A stretch of DNA of 64,000 bases from Alectoria sarmentosa (taxonomy: Eukaryota; Ascomycota; Lecanoromycetes; Lecanorales; Parmeliaceae): contig WOGZ01000137.1 of assembly GCA_009733775.1 (NCBI GenBank), positions 21,532-85,531 of the forward strand, read 5' to 3'. Each line of letters opens with the position of its first letter. The first letter of the stretch is position 1. Positions 35,155 through 45,960 of the stretch are shown here, in pieces. The translations under genes and the position numbers were made by a program. Below the pieces are notes generated by a model. It ran no database searches and was not told the DNA's origin. It worked only from the letters and a program-made list of their open reading frames with translations.

Positions 35155-38100
35155 TCAAGACACGATCCTTGCCCGCGCATTCTGCTTTCGCCTCCCTTCT
35201 CTCAGCAGTCTCAGGATCTCCGCATCTTTCGTCACCCGCTTCGGCGAGAACCCGACCAAGCCAAAAGAGCCCCCCGAGACGCGGGCGCCGTGGTCGAGTA
35301 GGAGTTGTACCATTTCCGCGCTCCCGGCGCCCGTAGCCCAGCAAAGGGGCGAGTCGATGCTATAGGCGTTTGCATCGGCCCCGTGAGCGAGTAGAACGCG
35401 CACGACTTCCAGTCGACCCCAGCGACACGCGGTTTCCAGAGGCCATCTGTAAGCCCAAGGGCTGGAGTCTTCCTGTTTACGTAACAGGCGTGGATGGTTT
35501 TCGAGGAGAAACCGAACGATTCGATGATTGCCGCTCTTGGACGCCACGTGAAGAGCACTGGAACCATTGGTTGACATGAACCCTGGGTTGACGCGTATGG
35601 TCTTGATGAGGTATTGGACAGTCTCGAGCTGATCATGCTGCGCTGCGACGCCGAGAGGAGTGTAAAGTGTTCTCCGATTAGGTTGGAACCCGGCGTCCAC
35701 GAGCATTTTGATGGCCCACACGTTTCCTTGCGCCGCCGCTCGAGTCATTGCCGTTTCTCCGCTCGCCAGCTCGAAATCGGAAACGGCACCGGCTTCCACC
35801 ATGAGCGAGAAGAGTGGTTCGAACTCCTCGCCGCCCCAGTCGAGGATGTGGCAGAAAGGCGGAAAGCCCAGACTGTCCTTGTAGGTTTCTGAGTTGATGT
35901 CAAACCCGTTTCTAATTAGTAGCTCTATGAGCATGGTGACATCCGCAATAGTCGCATCTTTCATCCTTTGATAGCACTCTGGTACTTGGAACTGCAAAAA
36001 GCGCTGGAAATCCCCATCTCCTTTCACGGAAGCAAGGAAAGAGGCGGGCTTCGTCCAGCTCAAGGCGTCGATTTTGGGCAGTCTACCGTGTAATGTGAAA
36101 CTTGGCCACTTCTGTATATTCTGTCTGTTATTACCTGCATTTCCATCTTTTCCGGCATCGTTGACATCATGAGAGTCGAAAGTTGCTGCCTGCGTATTGA
36201 TCTGCGTTGCTCCCTCTTTCGGGGAAAGGTTAGGGACTTGCACATGATCTCTGGGGAAATAGCCAGTACACCCTCTTAGGGATCCTTTCCACCAAGTTTC
36301 GAGGCTGGAGTCAAGTATAGAAATGAGGTCGCCTTTGTTGAAATCTAATTCAGCATCTATAGCAGATCGATGATCGTTGATCGCTCGTACATGGGTCACA
36401 GTGACCACAGGAGCGACTGGAGGAGCCACGCTTTCCATTTCTTCTTGTGAGAGTTCGGCACATGGTCTTGTACAATGCAACGGAACCTGACCCCGGCAGC
36501 CCCGAAGATCACCTACAAACCAATCATCAATTATGTCAACAACTGAGATGATATCGCCTTGGCGGAAAGCCAAGTAAGAAGTAGCATTCAAATCAAACAA
36601 TGCCAGTCTCCAGGCGGTGGGTTTCTGTGGTGTCTGCTGAGATTTTGCAGGTACTTGTGTTACTGGCTCGGGTACTGGGAGCCGTGGAGGAGCAATGTTC
36701 CCGGAAAATTTCTGGCCAGCTTCGTTCGAGTTGTCCGTAGCATCTCCGACTACGACCTCAGCTTTGTAGATGACCTTTTCATCTTCGTCGAGATTTTCTC
36801 CGTTCTTATTCATCGTTATATCGTCGTTATATTTTACATCGCCTTCGACAGCTGCGACCAGTGACATCCGATCCGATCTCAACATCTCCTCACCTTCGTC
36901 AACCTCAAGACTGTCGTGTACATTAACACCAAAAAGACTATCCTTAATTCGTGCTTTATCAAAGGGCAAAGTGACGCGGCCAATAACATCTCCGTCTTTG
37001 TCAAAAACTTGTCCGTCATTCCCGACGGTCTTGTCAATTAGGTCCTCTAGGAATAATAGATATTCCTCTTCTGTCTCTCCTACTGCCTGGCCATCAGCAT
37101 TGAATAGTTTACCACCCTCGCCAACTTTGAAACCCTTGAGTGCCAAAAGATCTACTAAAAGTTTGTTGACGACATCTTCAGCGACATATTCGACGCCGTC
37201 AAACTCTAAGGTTCCGACACCTTTACCGGCTTCATCAACTACATCCTTAATGCCCTTGATAGTACCATCATTTTTCTCTTCGGCACCTTCAGGCAATTTC
37301 GCAGGTTCTTGTGTCGCAAGCACAGGGAAGCGCGGAGGAGCGCTTTCTAAGTCCTCGCCGTGAAGTATATTGCCAACTTTCTTGTGTGGTAATGATTCGA
37401 TGGTCGTCGCGGAGACTGATCGAGCCGAACTACCTGTCATGTTCTTCTCTTTTAGATTCTCATCGACAGTTGCACCTTGATGCCCTTTCGGATGATTCTC
37501 CTTCGGGAAGGAAGGTGAAGAAGGGAGCAAAGAAGACGAAGCGTTCGAAACAGCAAGCTCTTTGAAGGCGCTCGACGAGGATAGATCATATCGCACGCTG
37601 TGTGGTCTTACTCTATCGTCTGTCGGTGGGGGAGACGAGATTTCTTCGTCCAGGTTCTCGGCCCAAAGGTCACCGTCGGATGCGCTCTCAGCAGTAGAAT
37701 CCCCGTCAATTTCACCGGCGCAGCACTGCCCACAGAATGGGACGTCTTCGGCTCTCGCCCTGTTTTTCGTATTGATGATCTTCGCGCATAAAACGTCAGC
37801 AGACGGCCGAAATTCTGCTTTGTCCCGGAGCATCGACGCTGTCCACTCAAGGGGGTATCTGTCGAGCTCTGATCCAGATGCAGCGAGTACTTTTAACCAT
37901 TCTTCGATCGCAGGGAGATTTGAGTAGAACCTGTAATTGTCGGAACGACTCTTGAAGTACTGACGCATCGCATCTACACTCTGTCTCTTCAGCACTGTAC
38001 TCATCTCGAGATAAACACAGCCCAAAGACCAAACATCTGACGACGAATTGCGCTTCTGATAATATGCTACTTCTGGTGCACAATAAATCCAGGTTTTACC

Positions 38101-39164
38101 CGAGTCGTCGGTGGTGGTGCTTCTTGAGAACGATTCCCAGTCCAGGGAAATCCCGAAATCGGTTAGATAGACGTCGGACCCCTTCACAAGGATGTTTTCT
38201 GGTTTGATGTCTCGATGGCGGATTTTGGTACTGTGGAGATAACTCAAACCACTCGCTAGACAGCCATAGAAGCCTCGAAGGAGCTTCAGTTTCTCCGGAT
38301 CCGCGGCACAACGGTCGTAGAAGTCAGCCATGTTGCAGTCAGCGACAGGCGACATGATCAGACCAAAGTATTTCGCGTCGGTGTAACTTGCAATCTATCA
38401 CCAATTCAGCCCAACCTAACGAGTAGGTGCAGATATCAGCCCACCAACTCAACGCAATGGTGATGTTGAATTCTTTTGAGCACTTGTAACTCGGTCTTGA
38501 AGTTTTGTACTTCTCTCCTTTTGCTCTCTGGAGTTTTGCCTCGTGCGAATCGTTTCCGTGCAAATTCCCGGCGACTGAAGGAACTGAAAATCTTGTCGAC
38601 AGTACCGAAACCTCCCCGACCCAATCTCTCTCTGACCTCGAAAGGAAAGATCTCGTCCTTCCCAAAGTGAGCATGTGGTCTCAGCTCAGATTTCTCGAGA
38701 TCCACTGCTTTGGTAAGAACCAAATTTTGCATTTCCAGGAACTCCTTTCGCATCGACGAGCTTAGCGCCCCAGGCACAGAAGAGGCATTGAAGGGGAACC
38801 ATATATCGCTGATACCTTGGTCCAGAACAGCATCGATTACTTGCAATTGGCCAATCGTGCGAAGAACAGTATACAAACGCGGCACTTGGCTCCATGCTTG
38901 TCTTTCATTTTCCTGTAGATGCCGGGAGATCTCCTGGATATCCCAGTCCGAATAGCGAGCGCGACGTTTCTCGCCAATCGAAAAGAAGTCTCCCAGCCTC
39001 GATGGCATGTCTCGCGGGATCACAAGACTTGGGGAAGAAGAAGAAGAAGAGCTTTTGATTGCTCTTGACTGCGACGAAACTGAATCTTCCCTGTTGACTG
39101 GATTGCTCGGTTTCAAGGGCGAAGATTCTTTGAACGTTGCCGTCAGACTTTCCACGGGATCCAT
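35155..39164 (-). CDS. large multidomain protein: kinase, two SH3 domains, ankyrin repeats
   Basis: Two exons (39164-38445, 38394-35155) encode 1319 aa. The kinase domain (about 178-460) has an intact Gly loop (LGRGGFGTV), HRDIKPEN (from about 300), DFG (about 319) and a YCAPE activation-segment end, so it should be active. A long low-complexity linker contains segments such as DGQVFDKDGDVIGRV (about 628-725) resembling fungal DUF3659/LEA-like repeats. Two SH3 domains follow (about 834-890, RLALFDLNATSYLAFRQGD; about 904-958, VRAINDHRSAIDAELDFNKGD). At least five ankyrin repeats (about 1078-1290) end the protein. The start is the ATG of MDPVESLTATF; the frame is open a little further upstream without an ATG. 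Ankyrin repeats and SH3 domains suggest a signalling scaffold; its substrates are unknown. Confidence 0.88.
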
Positions 39165-39910
39165 GAGTATGAAGCCCGTGATATGCGCTGGGTTCACATG
39201 ACTTGTTACAGACTTCTAGATGAGTCCTGCAACTATGGCATTGTCAGGAAGTGGCCAAGTTGCCTCCCGACTTGAAGTGGATAGAAGTGCCATGCCGTAA
39301 ATAGTATAGTAAAAATTCAGCCGCAGGGTCTGGAACTACATCGATTAGCAGCCTTATCCGTCTTGTCCAATCATGGGTAAGACCAAACCATTGTAGCCTG
39401 GCCGATGTTGCAGGATTCTTGAAGCGATTGCGAAATTGGTGAAATGTTAGACTAGGACCTACGCTGAGAAGCGCAATAGTACATCAATGGAGCACCGTCA
39501 TGCTATGTTGATTCTGCAACACAGATGGTTGTTTGCCGAGGTATTGAGGCACCAAAACTCCTGGACAGCGCTAATAACAGCTCTAACCTTTTCTTCGGAG
39601 AACGACCATACTTATGGAGTTGGAAGAAGGAGGACTGTCTGGGTGACCCTCCTAGGGATGCAAGGCCAGAGAAATGTTGAAAGTCTTGGCCTGAGATTTT
39701 GCTGAAATTTCAGAAACGAGAAGGTATGTAAGGTAGGATCGTGAAATGTTTCACCGGGCTAAGGCTAAGCTTCTGGCAGGGTAGAATTTTAGACCCAGTT
39801 AGCGGGGCGATTTGGAAGTCTTTTGCAACTAAGCCGTACATAGCATAAGCGTCTTGGCTGGAGAATCCTTGTTGCTGCAGGAAACCTCCCTAGGAAGAAT
39901 CACTCTGGGT
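39165..39910. other. intergenic region left of the TIR element
   Basis: 746 bp upstream of the multidomain kinase, so its left part includes that promoter. It has only short, unconvincing frames and no clear repeat. Confidence 0.4.
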
Positions 39911-39912
39911 TA

Positions 39913-40796
39913 CAGCTCGGCAGGGGTACACTAAAAGCCGGCGGGGGTTCGGCCTTTGCATATGCCCAGCGTATCCGACTCTACCCCTGATCAGGTTCAA
40001 GTATATGCCGAACGTATGCTTGTACCCCCGATGAGTTTTAGGGATCTCGGGGGCATAAATGTTTTATTTAGGGTAGACATACAGAGCATATGCTCAGCAT
40101 ATGCTTAACATATGCTTTAAAAAAAGATATATATATAAAGAATATGCTAAGCATATGCTGGGCATATGCTAAACATATGTTTAATAAAATATATATAAAA
40201 TATGTATTAAACATATGCTGAACACATGCTAAAAAAACATATATAAAATATTTTTAAAAAAAAAAGTATGCTGGGCATATGCTGAGCATATGTTAAATGA
40301 AAATATATATAAATTATATTAAGCATATGCTGAACATATACTAAAAAATATATATAAAAAAAAAAAAAGCTAAGCATATGCTAAGCATATATCAAATATA
40401 AAAAAAAAAAAAAAAAAAATAGATGTTGAGTTTGTGTTGAGCATATGCTGAGCATATGTTAAACTTTTTTTTTTTTTTTTTTTTATAAAGAATTTAATTT
40501 CAGAAAAGAAATAAGAAATATATGTTTTCGAATTGAGCGAGGATATTTTAAATTTTTTTTAAAATAAATACAAAATATATGTTAATTTGTTCGTTAACAT
40601 ATGTCACGCATAAGCTATATAATTAATTATCACGAAAATCTAGAACTATTGCTCATAATACTTGACACCCCCGAAAAAAATCTTACCCCCGATGAGGTTG
40701 ATGCATATGCTGAGCGTATCCGTGTACCCCTACTGAGTCGCATATACTCAGAATATGCCCACCCCCGCCGGCTTTTAGTGTACCCCTACCGAGCTG
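39913..40796. mobile_element. 884-bp TIR element flanked by TA, non-autonomous Tc1/mariner-pogo type
   Basis: The left end begins CAGCTCGGCAGGGGTACACT and the right end reads as its inverse, CCGAGCTG. The inverted repeats (39910-39948 and 40761-40799) match at 38 of 39 positions. Both termini abut TA (39911-39912 and 40797-40798), the target duplication of Tc1/mariner and pogo elements. There is no transposase reading frame. The interior (about 40060-40600) is very AT-rich and contains many copies of CATATGCT-like words plus poly-A and poly-T runs. GC-rich subterminal segments near both ends share motifs such as TACCCCCGATGAG. It behaves like a MITE. Confidence 0.75.
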
Positions 40797-40798
40797 TA

Positions 40799-41180
40799 AG
40801 CCCCACTCTGTGTCACTCGTACCCACCAGAAGAACCAGTGCTGTTAAAATAGTTACGAGATTTTTACTTACTTACTTACTTACGGAGGTGAGCACCAAAA
40901 GTCCTGCACATGCCAATAAAAGGGTTCAGATGTCGGATAACGCCCTACCTGGTGGTCGCCTGGACAATGCGCTTAGGAAATGCGTCGGAACTGTCCCTGA
41001 TCTTACCCCAGCGTGGACTCAAGCCCCCTATTGGACCCAAAGACGCCCCTGCGCTCAGTCTATGTGCTCCCAGGAAATACTTTTAGGGTCTTCAACTATT
41101 GGGCTACCTTCCGAAGTTAGGGTTAGGGCTGATACTAACGCGGTGCAGGACCTTTGATGCCCACCTCCAGGTAAGTAAAT
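40799..41180. other. spacer between the TIR element and the 21-bp repeats
   Basis: 382 bp without a credible gene. It holds a short CTTA tandem run (about 40867-40883) and a TTAGGGTTAGGG-like word near 41118. Confidence 0.4.
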
Positions 41181-41243
41181 GTAGGCTTTTGATACCCGCA
41201 CGTAGCCTTTTGATACATGTACGTAGCCTTTTGATACATGTAC
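41181..41243 (+). repeat. 21-bp tandem repeat, three units
   Basis: Units are 41181-41201 (diverged), 41202-41222 and 41223-41243. The last two are identical, unit GTAGCCTTTTGATACATGTAC. Two inverted copies lie at 42051-42092. Confidence 0.9.
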
Positions 41244-41329
41244 GTAGCCCTCTATTTCGCATATCTCTACTGACGCACCAAGCACTCAACAGAAAACCTT
41301 TGACGCCCTGATGTAAAGTTACGGCGCTC

Positions 41330-41577
41330 TGGTGCAAAAACTCAATGCCCTTGATGTAAGGACTTATTGCCCTGACGTAAGGACTTGCTCCGCTTCGTGG
41401 TATGATGAGCCCAATAGAAAACCTGAGACTTGATGCCCTGATGTAGGGACTTGTTGCCCTGGCGTAAGGACTTGATATACGTTACGACGCCTTGATGTAA
41501 GGACTTGATCTTCTTTTGTTATGGGGAGCCCAGATAAAAATAGGGGCTTGATGCTCTGATGTAGGGACTCGAAGTCC
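41330..41577. repeat. degenerate GATGTAAGGACTTG-type repeats
   Basis: Imperfect copies of a motif like TTGCCCTGATGTAAGGACT recur about every 20-40 bp. They grade into the cleaner 22-bp array to the right, suggesting one ancestral repeat at different stages of decay. Confidence 0.6.
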
Positions 41578-41580
41578 ATT

Positions 41581-41669
41581 GAATGCCCTGTGTGAAGGGA
41601 CTGAATGCCCTGTGCGAAGGGACTGGATTTCCCTGTGCGAAGGGACTGAATGCCCTGTGCGAAGGGACT
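41581..41669 (+). repeat. 22-bp minisatellite, four units
   Basis: Units start at 41581, 41603, 41625 (23 bp) and 41648, consensus GAATGCCCTGTGCGAAGGGA plus CT. A second diverged group lies at 41892-41957. Confidence 0.9.
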
Positions 41670-41891
41670 TGGTTCGATATTTTGTAATTGTATTTGAGAG
41701 AGAATGCGATGCCCGTGTTGAAAAGATGATTAATTCCCAGCCTTCTCCGGCCTATTGCCATGCCAGTCACATACTTTTCTATTATATAGAGGACTGCTCC
41801 AGGGGAGCTTTGAGAAAATAATCAATCCATCCTTCACATCGCATCTCATCTCATTTCATCATCATATTTCAACAGCCCGATGGTATGAGAC

Positions 41892-41957
41892 TGGATGCCC
41901 GATTGAATGGGATTCGATGCCCGTGTGAAGGGACTGGATGCCCTGTGTGAAGGGATG
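41892..41957 (+). repeat. diverged copies of the 22-bp minisatellite
   Basis: Three units with the core GGATGCCCGTGTGAAGGGAC occur here, separated from the first array by about 220 bp of unrelated sequence. Confidence 0.7.
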
Positions 41958-42050
41958 CCTTGGACCAGCCCTAGCCCTAGATCACCTGTCTGATGATTGG
42001 CGTCGGGAGGTATACTCGCCTTATTAACCTGTTTTGTTTAGCTTTGGGGG

Positions 42051-42092
42051 GCTACGTACATGTATCAAAAGGCTACGTACATGTATCAAAAA
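42051..42092 (-). repeat. 21-bp repeat, two inverted units
   Basis: 42051-42071 and 42072-42092 are reverse complements of the units at 41202-41243, with one difference in the last base. The two arrays face each other across about 810 bp. Confidence 0.88.
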
Positions 42093-42694
42093 CCTAAATG
42101 TATAAAAATGTTTTTTTCCACCAATTTACCAGTCACGTAATCGGGATAATTATTCTTCCGCCCCGTTCAGGGCTTTTCTTCCCCCTTCGCTGCTCCACCA
42201 AGTCATTTCATCATCATATTTCTCCTCAGGTTCCCAGTATAGATCTTAGGGGAGGGGTTTCTCAAGGCAAACATGATTACTAAGCCAAACTGACCAATCA
42301 GATATCTCAGATCCGCTCAATAAGCGGGTCTTGGCGTATGTGAGAAGAGACCCTGCCTATGGAGCATTATCCGAGACCATCACCTAGGAGTCTAGGACTT
42401 TTTGTCCACAGCTCGTATCAGCTTCGATTCCTTACGGGACTGGAACAATGAGTCGGAAGGTGCTATGGTATTAGGGTCAGCAGTCCTACGGCGGGGCAAA
42501 TTAACGTGGACGATCTAGACCGTCGCATTACATCTTTTTTTTTGAAATCGCTCGGAAGTTCGAATATATCACAGCAAATATTGAATCACCACTAAGACTC
42601 AATTCCTCTTTATCCAGCACAACTCGGTCTGAGGCGAGAGCCTACCAAGTCCATTTTCTCCGACAGACGATCGAAAATGCGCGCATTGTCCGCC
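42093..42694. other. non-coding spacer
   Basis: 602 bp between the inverted repeats and the HeLo relic. No credible frame. A T-run is present near 42535-42543. Confidence 0.4.
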
Positions 42695-43099
42695 ATGGAG
42701 CATGTGGGTCTTGGTGTGGGCACTGCTGGTCTTGCTGGCGCATTTGCCGCTTGTGTCGATTGCTTCGAGTATATACAGCTCAGCCAAGTTTGGACATAAC
42801 TATGGAACGAGCTACGATGTAGGAGCTGAATCAATCCACAATGTTCGCGACAGAGCTACCACCAGCGAAATGCTTTCTAGAGCAGATCTTCGGCAGCTTC
42901 AGTCATGCAGAAAGAGGAATCTGAGAGGTACAAAAAGCTTGTGGTGGTGAAGAAAAGCAGGCTTGAAGATACATCCTTTGTCATCTCCCCCATGATGGAA
43001 GTCCTGATCAAAAATAATGCAAGCCGGACGTGGTGGCAGCAATTGCGAAACAGGTCAGAAACCGCAGCTTATCGAAAAGCCAATCTTCTTTGTCAATGA
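42695..43099 (+). pseudogene. broken HeLo-domain gene (HET-S-like N-terminus)
   Basis: The ATG at 42695 starts a HeLo N-terminus whose conserved words are GLAGAFAACVDC and FEYIQLSQ, after which the frame stops at TAA about 100 bp in. Shifting the frame by one base near 42782 continues the family pattern (KFGHNYG) and stays open to about 42950. A third open segment runs to the TGA at 43097-43099. The sequence lacks most of the HeLo bundle's conserved Trp/Gly features and has no downstream effector or prion-forming region. It looks like a truncated, frameshifted relic of a second HeLo gene. It is a different subfamily from the intact HeLo-pseudokinase gene at 32447. I leave the broken frame as it stands. 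Confidence 0.6.
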
Positions 43100-43410
43100 A
43101 CGACTGTACTGACGTGCTTTCTCTGGACAGAGCCTTCTTCGTATAACATTTGCTGAAATTGACTTCAGAGATTAAGAAAAAACTTAGATGAAAGGTAGCT
43201 TTAACACAAATGTTCAGAATGTTCAGCACATTGCCGCCCCCACACGCTTCGTACGATCCTGCCTTGGGAGCGGCGGCGCAAACGGACGAAATTCTGCCTG
43301 GCTCCTGAGTGTATCATTGAGCCAGTGGAAAAGTCTTGTCTCTCATATCTCATCATCCGTCTCCTTTGGTGTGGTATCTTCAGGATCTTGGACGGCCTTC
43401 GGTCGTACTT
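43100..43410. other. intergenic region
   Basis: 311 bp between the HeLo relic and the stop of the dehydrogenase gene. No further feature. Confidence 0.4.
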
Positions 43411-44763
43411 CTAGCCTTGGTGTACTCCCAGGCCAATGTCAATGAGGATCTTGACATGGTTATCTTTATCATTCACAAGTGCCTTGAAACCCTTTCCTTC
43501 GACTTCATCCATCCGGATCTTGCCTGTTATCATCGGCCCTGGGTTGAGCCTCCCTATAATATTTTGTATTAGAGGAGTTCAAACCTCTTGTGCAGGCCGA
43601 AGACTTACCAGAGGCAATTGCATCTATCACGTCCTGGAAATCACCGTTCTGATACGTTGCAACTCCCATGTACCTTCTCTCCCTGAAGCAGAACCAATTC
43701 GGCGTGATGGTGGCTTGTTTTTCCCAGATTGCGATGTTGACCAGAGTACCTCTGGCACGGATAGCCTGTACGGCCTGATCAAGACCAGCTTGTACTCCCG
43801 CAGCATCAAAGGCCACGTTCACGCCCGAGCCGTCGCAAAGCTCGCGAATCCTCGGGACGATGTCGTCTGTGGTGGGATCCAGCACGTAGTGAGCGCCAAA
43901 CTGTCTCGCAAACTCCCGACGGCGAACCGCGACTTCTGAGACGATGATCTTTTCGGCACCCTTGGCCACAAGCACCTGGATTACTGCGAGCCCAATTGGC
44001 CCGCCACCAAGGATTAGGACCGAATCGCCTTTCTTGAAAGGACTCGTGTTGACAGCATGCCATGCCACAGACAATGGCTCAACGAGTGCTGAGTCCAAGA
44101 ATCAGCCGATACTCTGCCAGCTGGGATTGACCGCCTTACCAGCGATATCCATGGAGACGCTGTCTGGAATTTCGTAGACGGCTTTTCGAGGAACGACTAC
44201 ATGCTCCGAGAGTCCACCACCCCATCCTACGAATGTTCTCTTAGTATAGATTCAACGTTCATTGAGAAGCCTTACCGCTTATCCCCACGAAGCCATTGTT
44301 CTCACAGCAATTTATGTATCCCTCTTTACACGCATTACATGTGCCATCGTAGATGATTGGCTGAACAGCGACCCTCGATCCCACCTTGATGTCATTGACA
44401 CCTTCACCTACCTCCTCAATTGTACCACTGAACTCATGTCCCAGGGTCAAAGGCACCTTCTCGTTTGTGATGGGATGAGGACTCGTTGGTATCAGACTTG
44501 CACCTCCGAGGTATTCGTGCAAGTCTGAACCGATGCTGTCAGTCTCATCATCCTACGAGGAACAGGGCGGCAGCAATACCGCTTCCACATATTCCCACGA
44601 AAGCCGGTTTAACCTGACAGACTACGCTCAGTGTCGAGATTTGGGCTGACTCGGATCTTAGGAGGGCGCCCACCTTGACTTGGCCTCTACCGCATTGCAC
44701 AATTTCCACGTTATCTAGCCGAATGTCCCTTCGCCCATGGAATCGGACAGCTTTCATCATCAT
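43411..44763 (-). CDS. zinc-dependent (R,R)-butanediol/sorbitol dehydrogenase-type MDR oxidoreductase
   Basis: Six exons (44763-44674, 44613-44580, 44524-44276, 44226-44140, 44088-43609, 43553-43411) encode 360 aa, phases consistent. Catalytic-zinc residues are in VGICGSDLHEY and LGHEFSGTIEEVG. A cysteine-rich structural-zinc loop reads GTCNACKEGYINCCEN. The Rossmann loop is LGGGPIGLAVIQ, followed by VSEVAVRRREFARQFGA, an Asp/Glu-type end favouring NAD(H). Closest in pattern to butanediol dehydrogenases (diacetyl/acetoin/2,3-butanediol interconversion), but polyol substrates cannot be excluded. Six small exons make this the most intron-dense gene for its size here. It sits alone between the repeats and the AT-rich block. 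Confidence 0.88.
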
Positions 44764-45960
44764 GACGGATCTTCACGACCACAATTCGCCGATGAATTGA
44801 TGGGGAGAAGCTTAACAAGCATGATAGGTTCCAGGAGCAGAGAGGAACCAAGCCCCATCTGTGGAGGATGACGTCAAAGGTCCGGATTCGCTACCGATTG
44901 CCATGCCACACTTATGCATTTCAGTTTTGGCGAGGGATAACTCCTCAGGGACATGTATTAGTCTCCGGACACATGGAAATGGTTTGAGGCATTTTTCTTG
45001 ATGCATGCCAAAGTTGCCGTTTTACCAAGGCGTTTCTGAAAATGCATCCGACTACTTCGAGTAGTTGAATGTGTGGGGGATCTCCTTCGCGTTGACCTGA
45101 TTCTATAGAGAGTCTACCGAAACGTTATTCATGAGCAGCTAGGTACGCTCGTACGTTTACTCGTACCTTTCGGAGAAGGCAAACCATTCGAACAAAATCG
45201 CCTATCTGTAGAAATTTACTTCTGCAACCACGTAGTCGCATAGCCCGGGTCTTTGTATGATTGGTTTGATTTTCTCGGGGACGTCTTGTATGCCACGCAA
45301 ATCGAGACTTCTCGCCGTCATCCTCCATATTCACCTTTCCTACCTCGTGCCGGTTCCGACAGGCACGGCCTCGCGTCCATCCCCGCACGCCCCGCTATCT
45401 CAACTCCAACAGTGGGGTAGCTCTTGATTGGTTTGCCACATTTGCCTTTGCAGATCACGCCATTTCCGAGGCTCTGGCAACATAAGTTTTGTATTGCGTC
45501 CGGCATCGTATCGGAACTCTGACGCCTTGTTCAAGGTATCCGAAGACTAAGTTTCTCAAGGTTTTGCGCCCAATCCTTGATATTTCCTCGTGCAGAGTCC
45601 AAACCACGATCAAAACAGAGTATTTCTATCGCGGTTTCTTCAGACAAGTCAGCAGTGCGCAGAACATAAATGACCAATTGTTTCAAAATTTTAGCTGATG
45701 TTATCCGCAATTTGTTTTGTTTGTCTCGAGCAGATTTGATATGCTTATGAATGAGACCACTCTTCAGCATCATTACTTGGACTCTGGTCATTTTGAGGTA
45801 GCCCTAACATTGCATATCAGGCTCCTACGGGATTGCATTTCCTCTGGCATACATGTAGGCGTCAATTAGGCTATGCCAATGTGCACAAGAGCACAAAGGA
45901 GATGATAGGAACATTAGAGGTAGGGATTGATTGATTAAATCACACTGGACAGTACAGGGT
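44764..45960. other. intergenic region
   Basis: About 1.2 kb between the dehydrogenase start and the AT-rich block. The left part is the promoter. Short frames have no recognisable domain. Confidence 0.4.

Noticed and set aside
36770..37363. 197-codon Ser/Thr-rich plus-strand frame
   Set aside because: Antisense to the low-complexity linker of the kinase/SH3/ankyrin gene.
40060..40600. Possible CRISPR-like or centromeric array from regular CATATGCT repeats
   Set aside because: Spacing is irregular, spacers are not unique, CRISPR arrays do not occur in fungal nuclear genomes, and the whole lies inside a TIR element.
41581..41821. Repetitive peptide frame (CEGTECPVRRD units) over the minisatellite
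   Set aside because: Results simply from the 22-bp DNA repeat; no start context or neighbouring exons.
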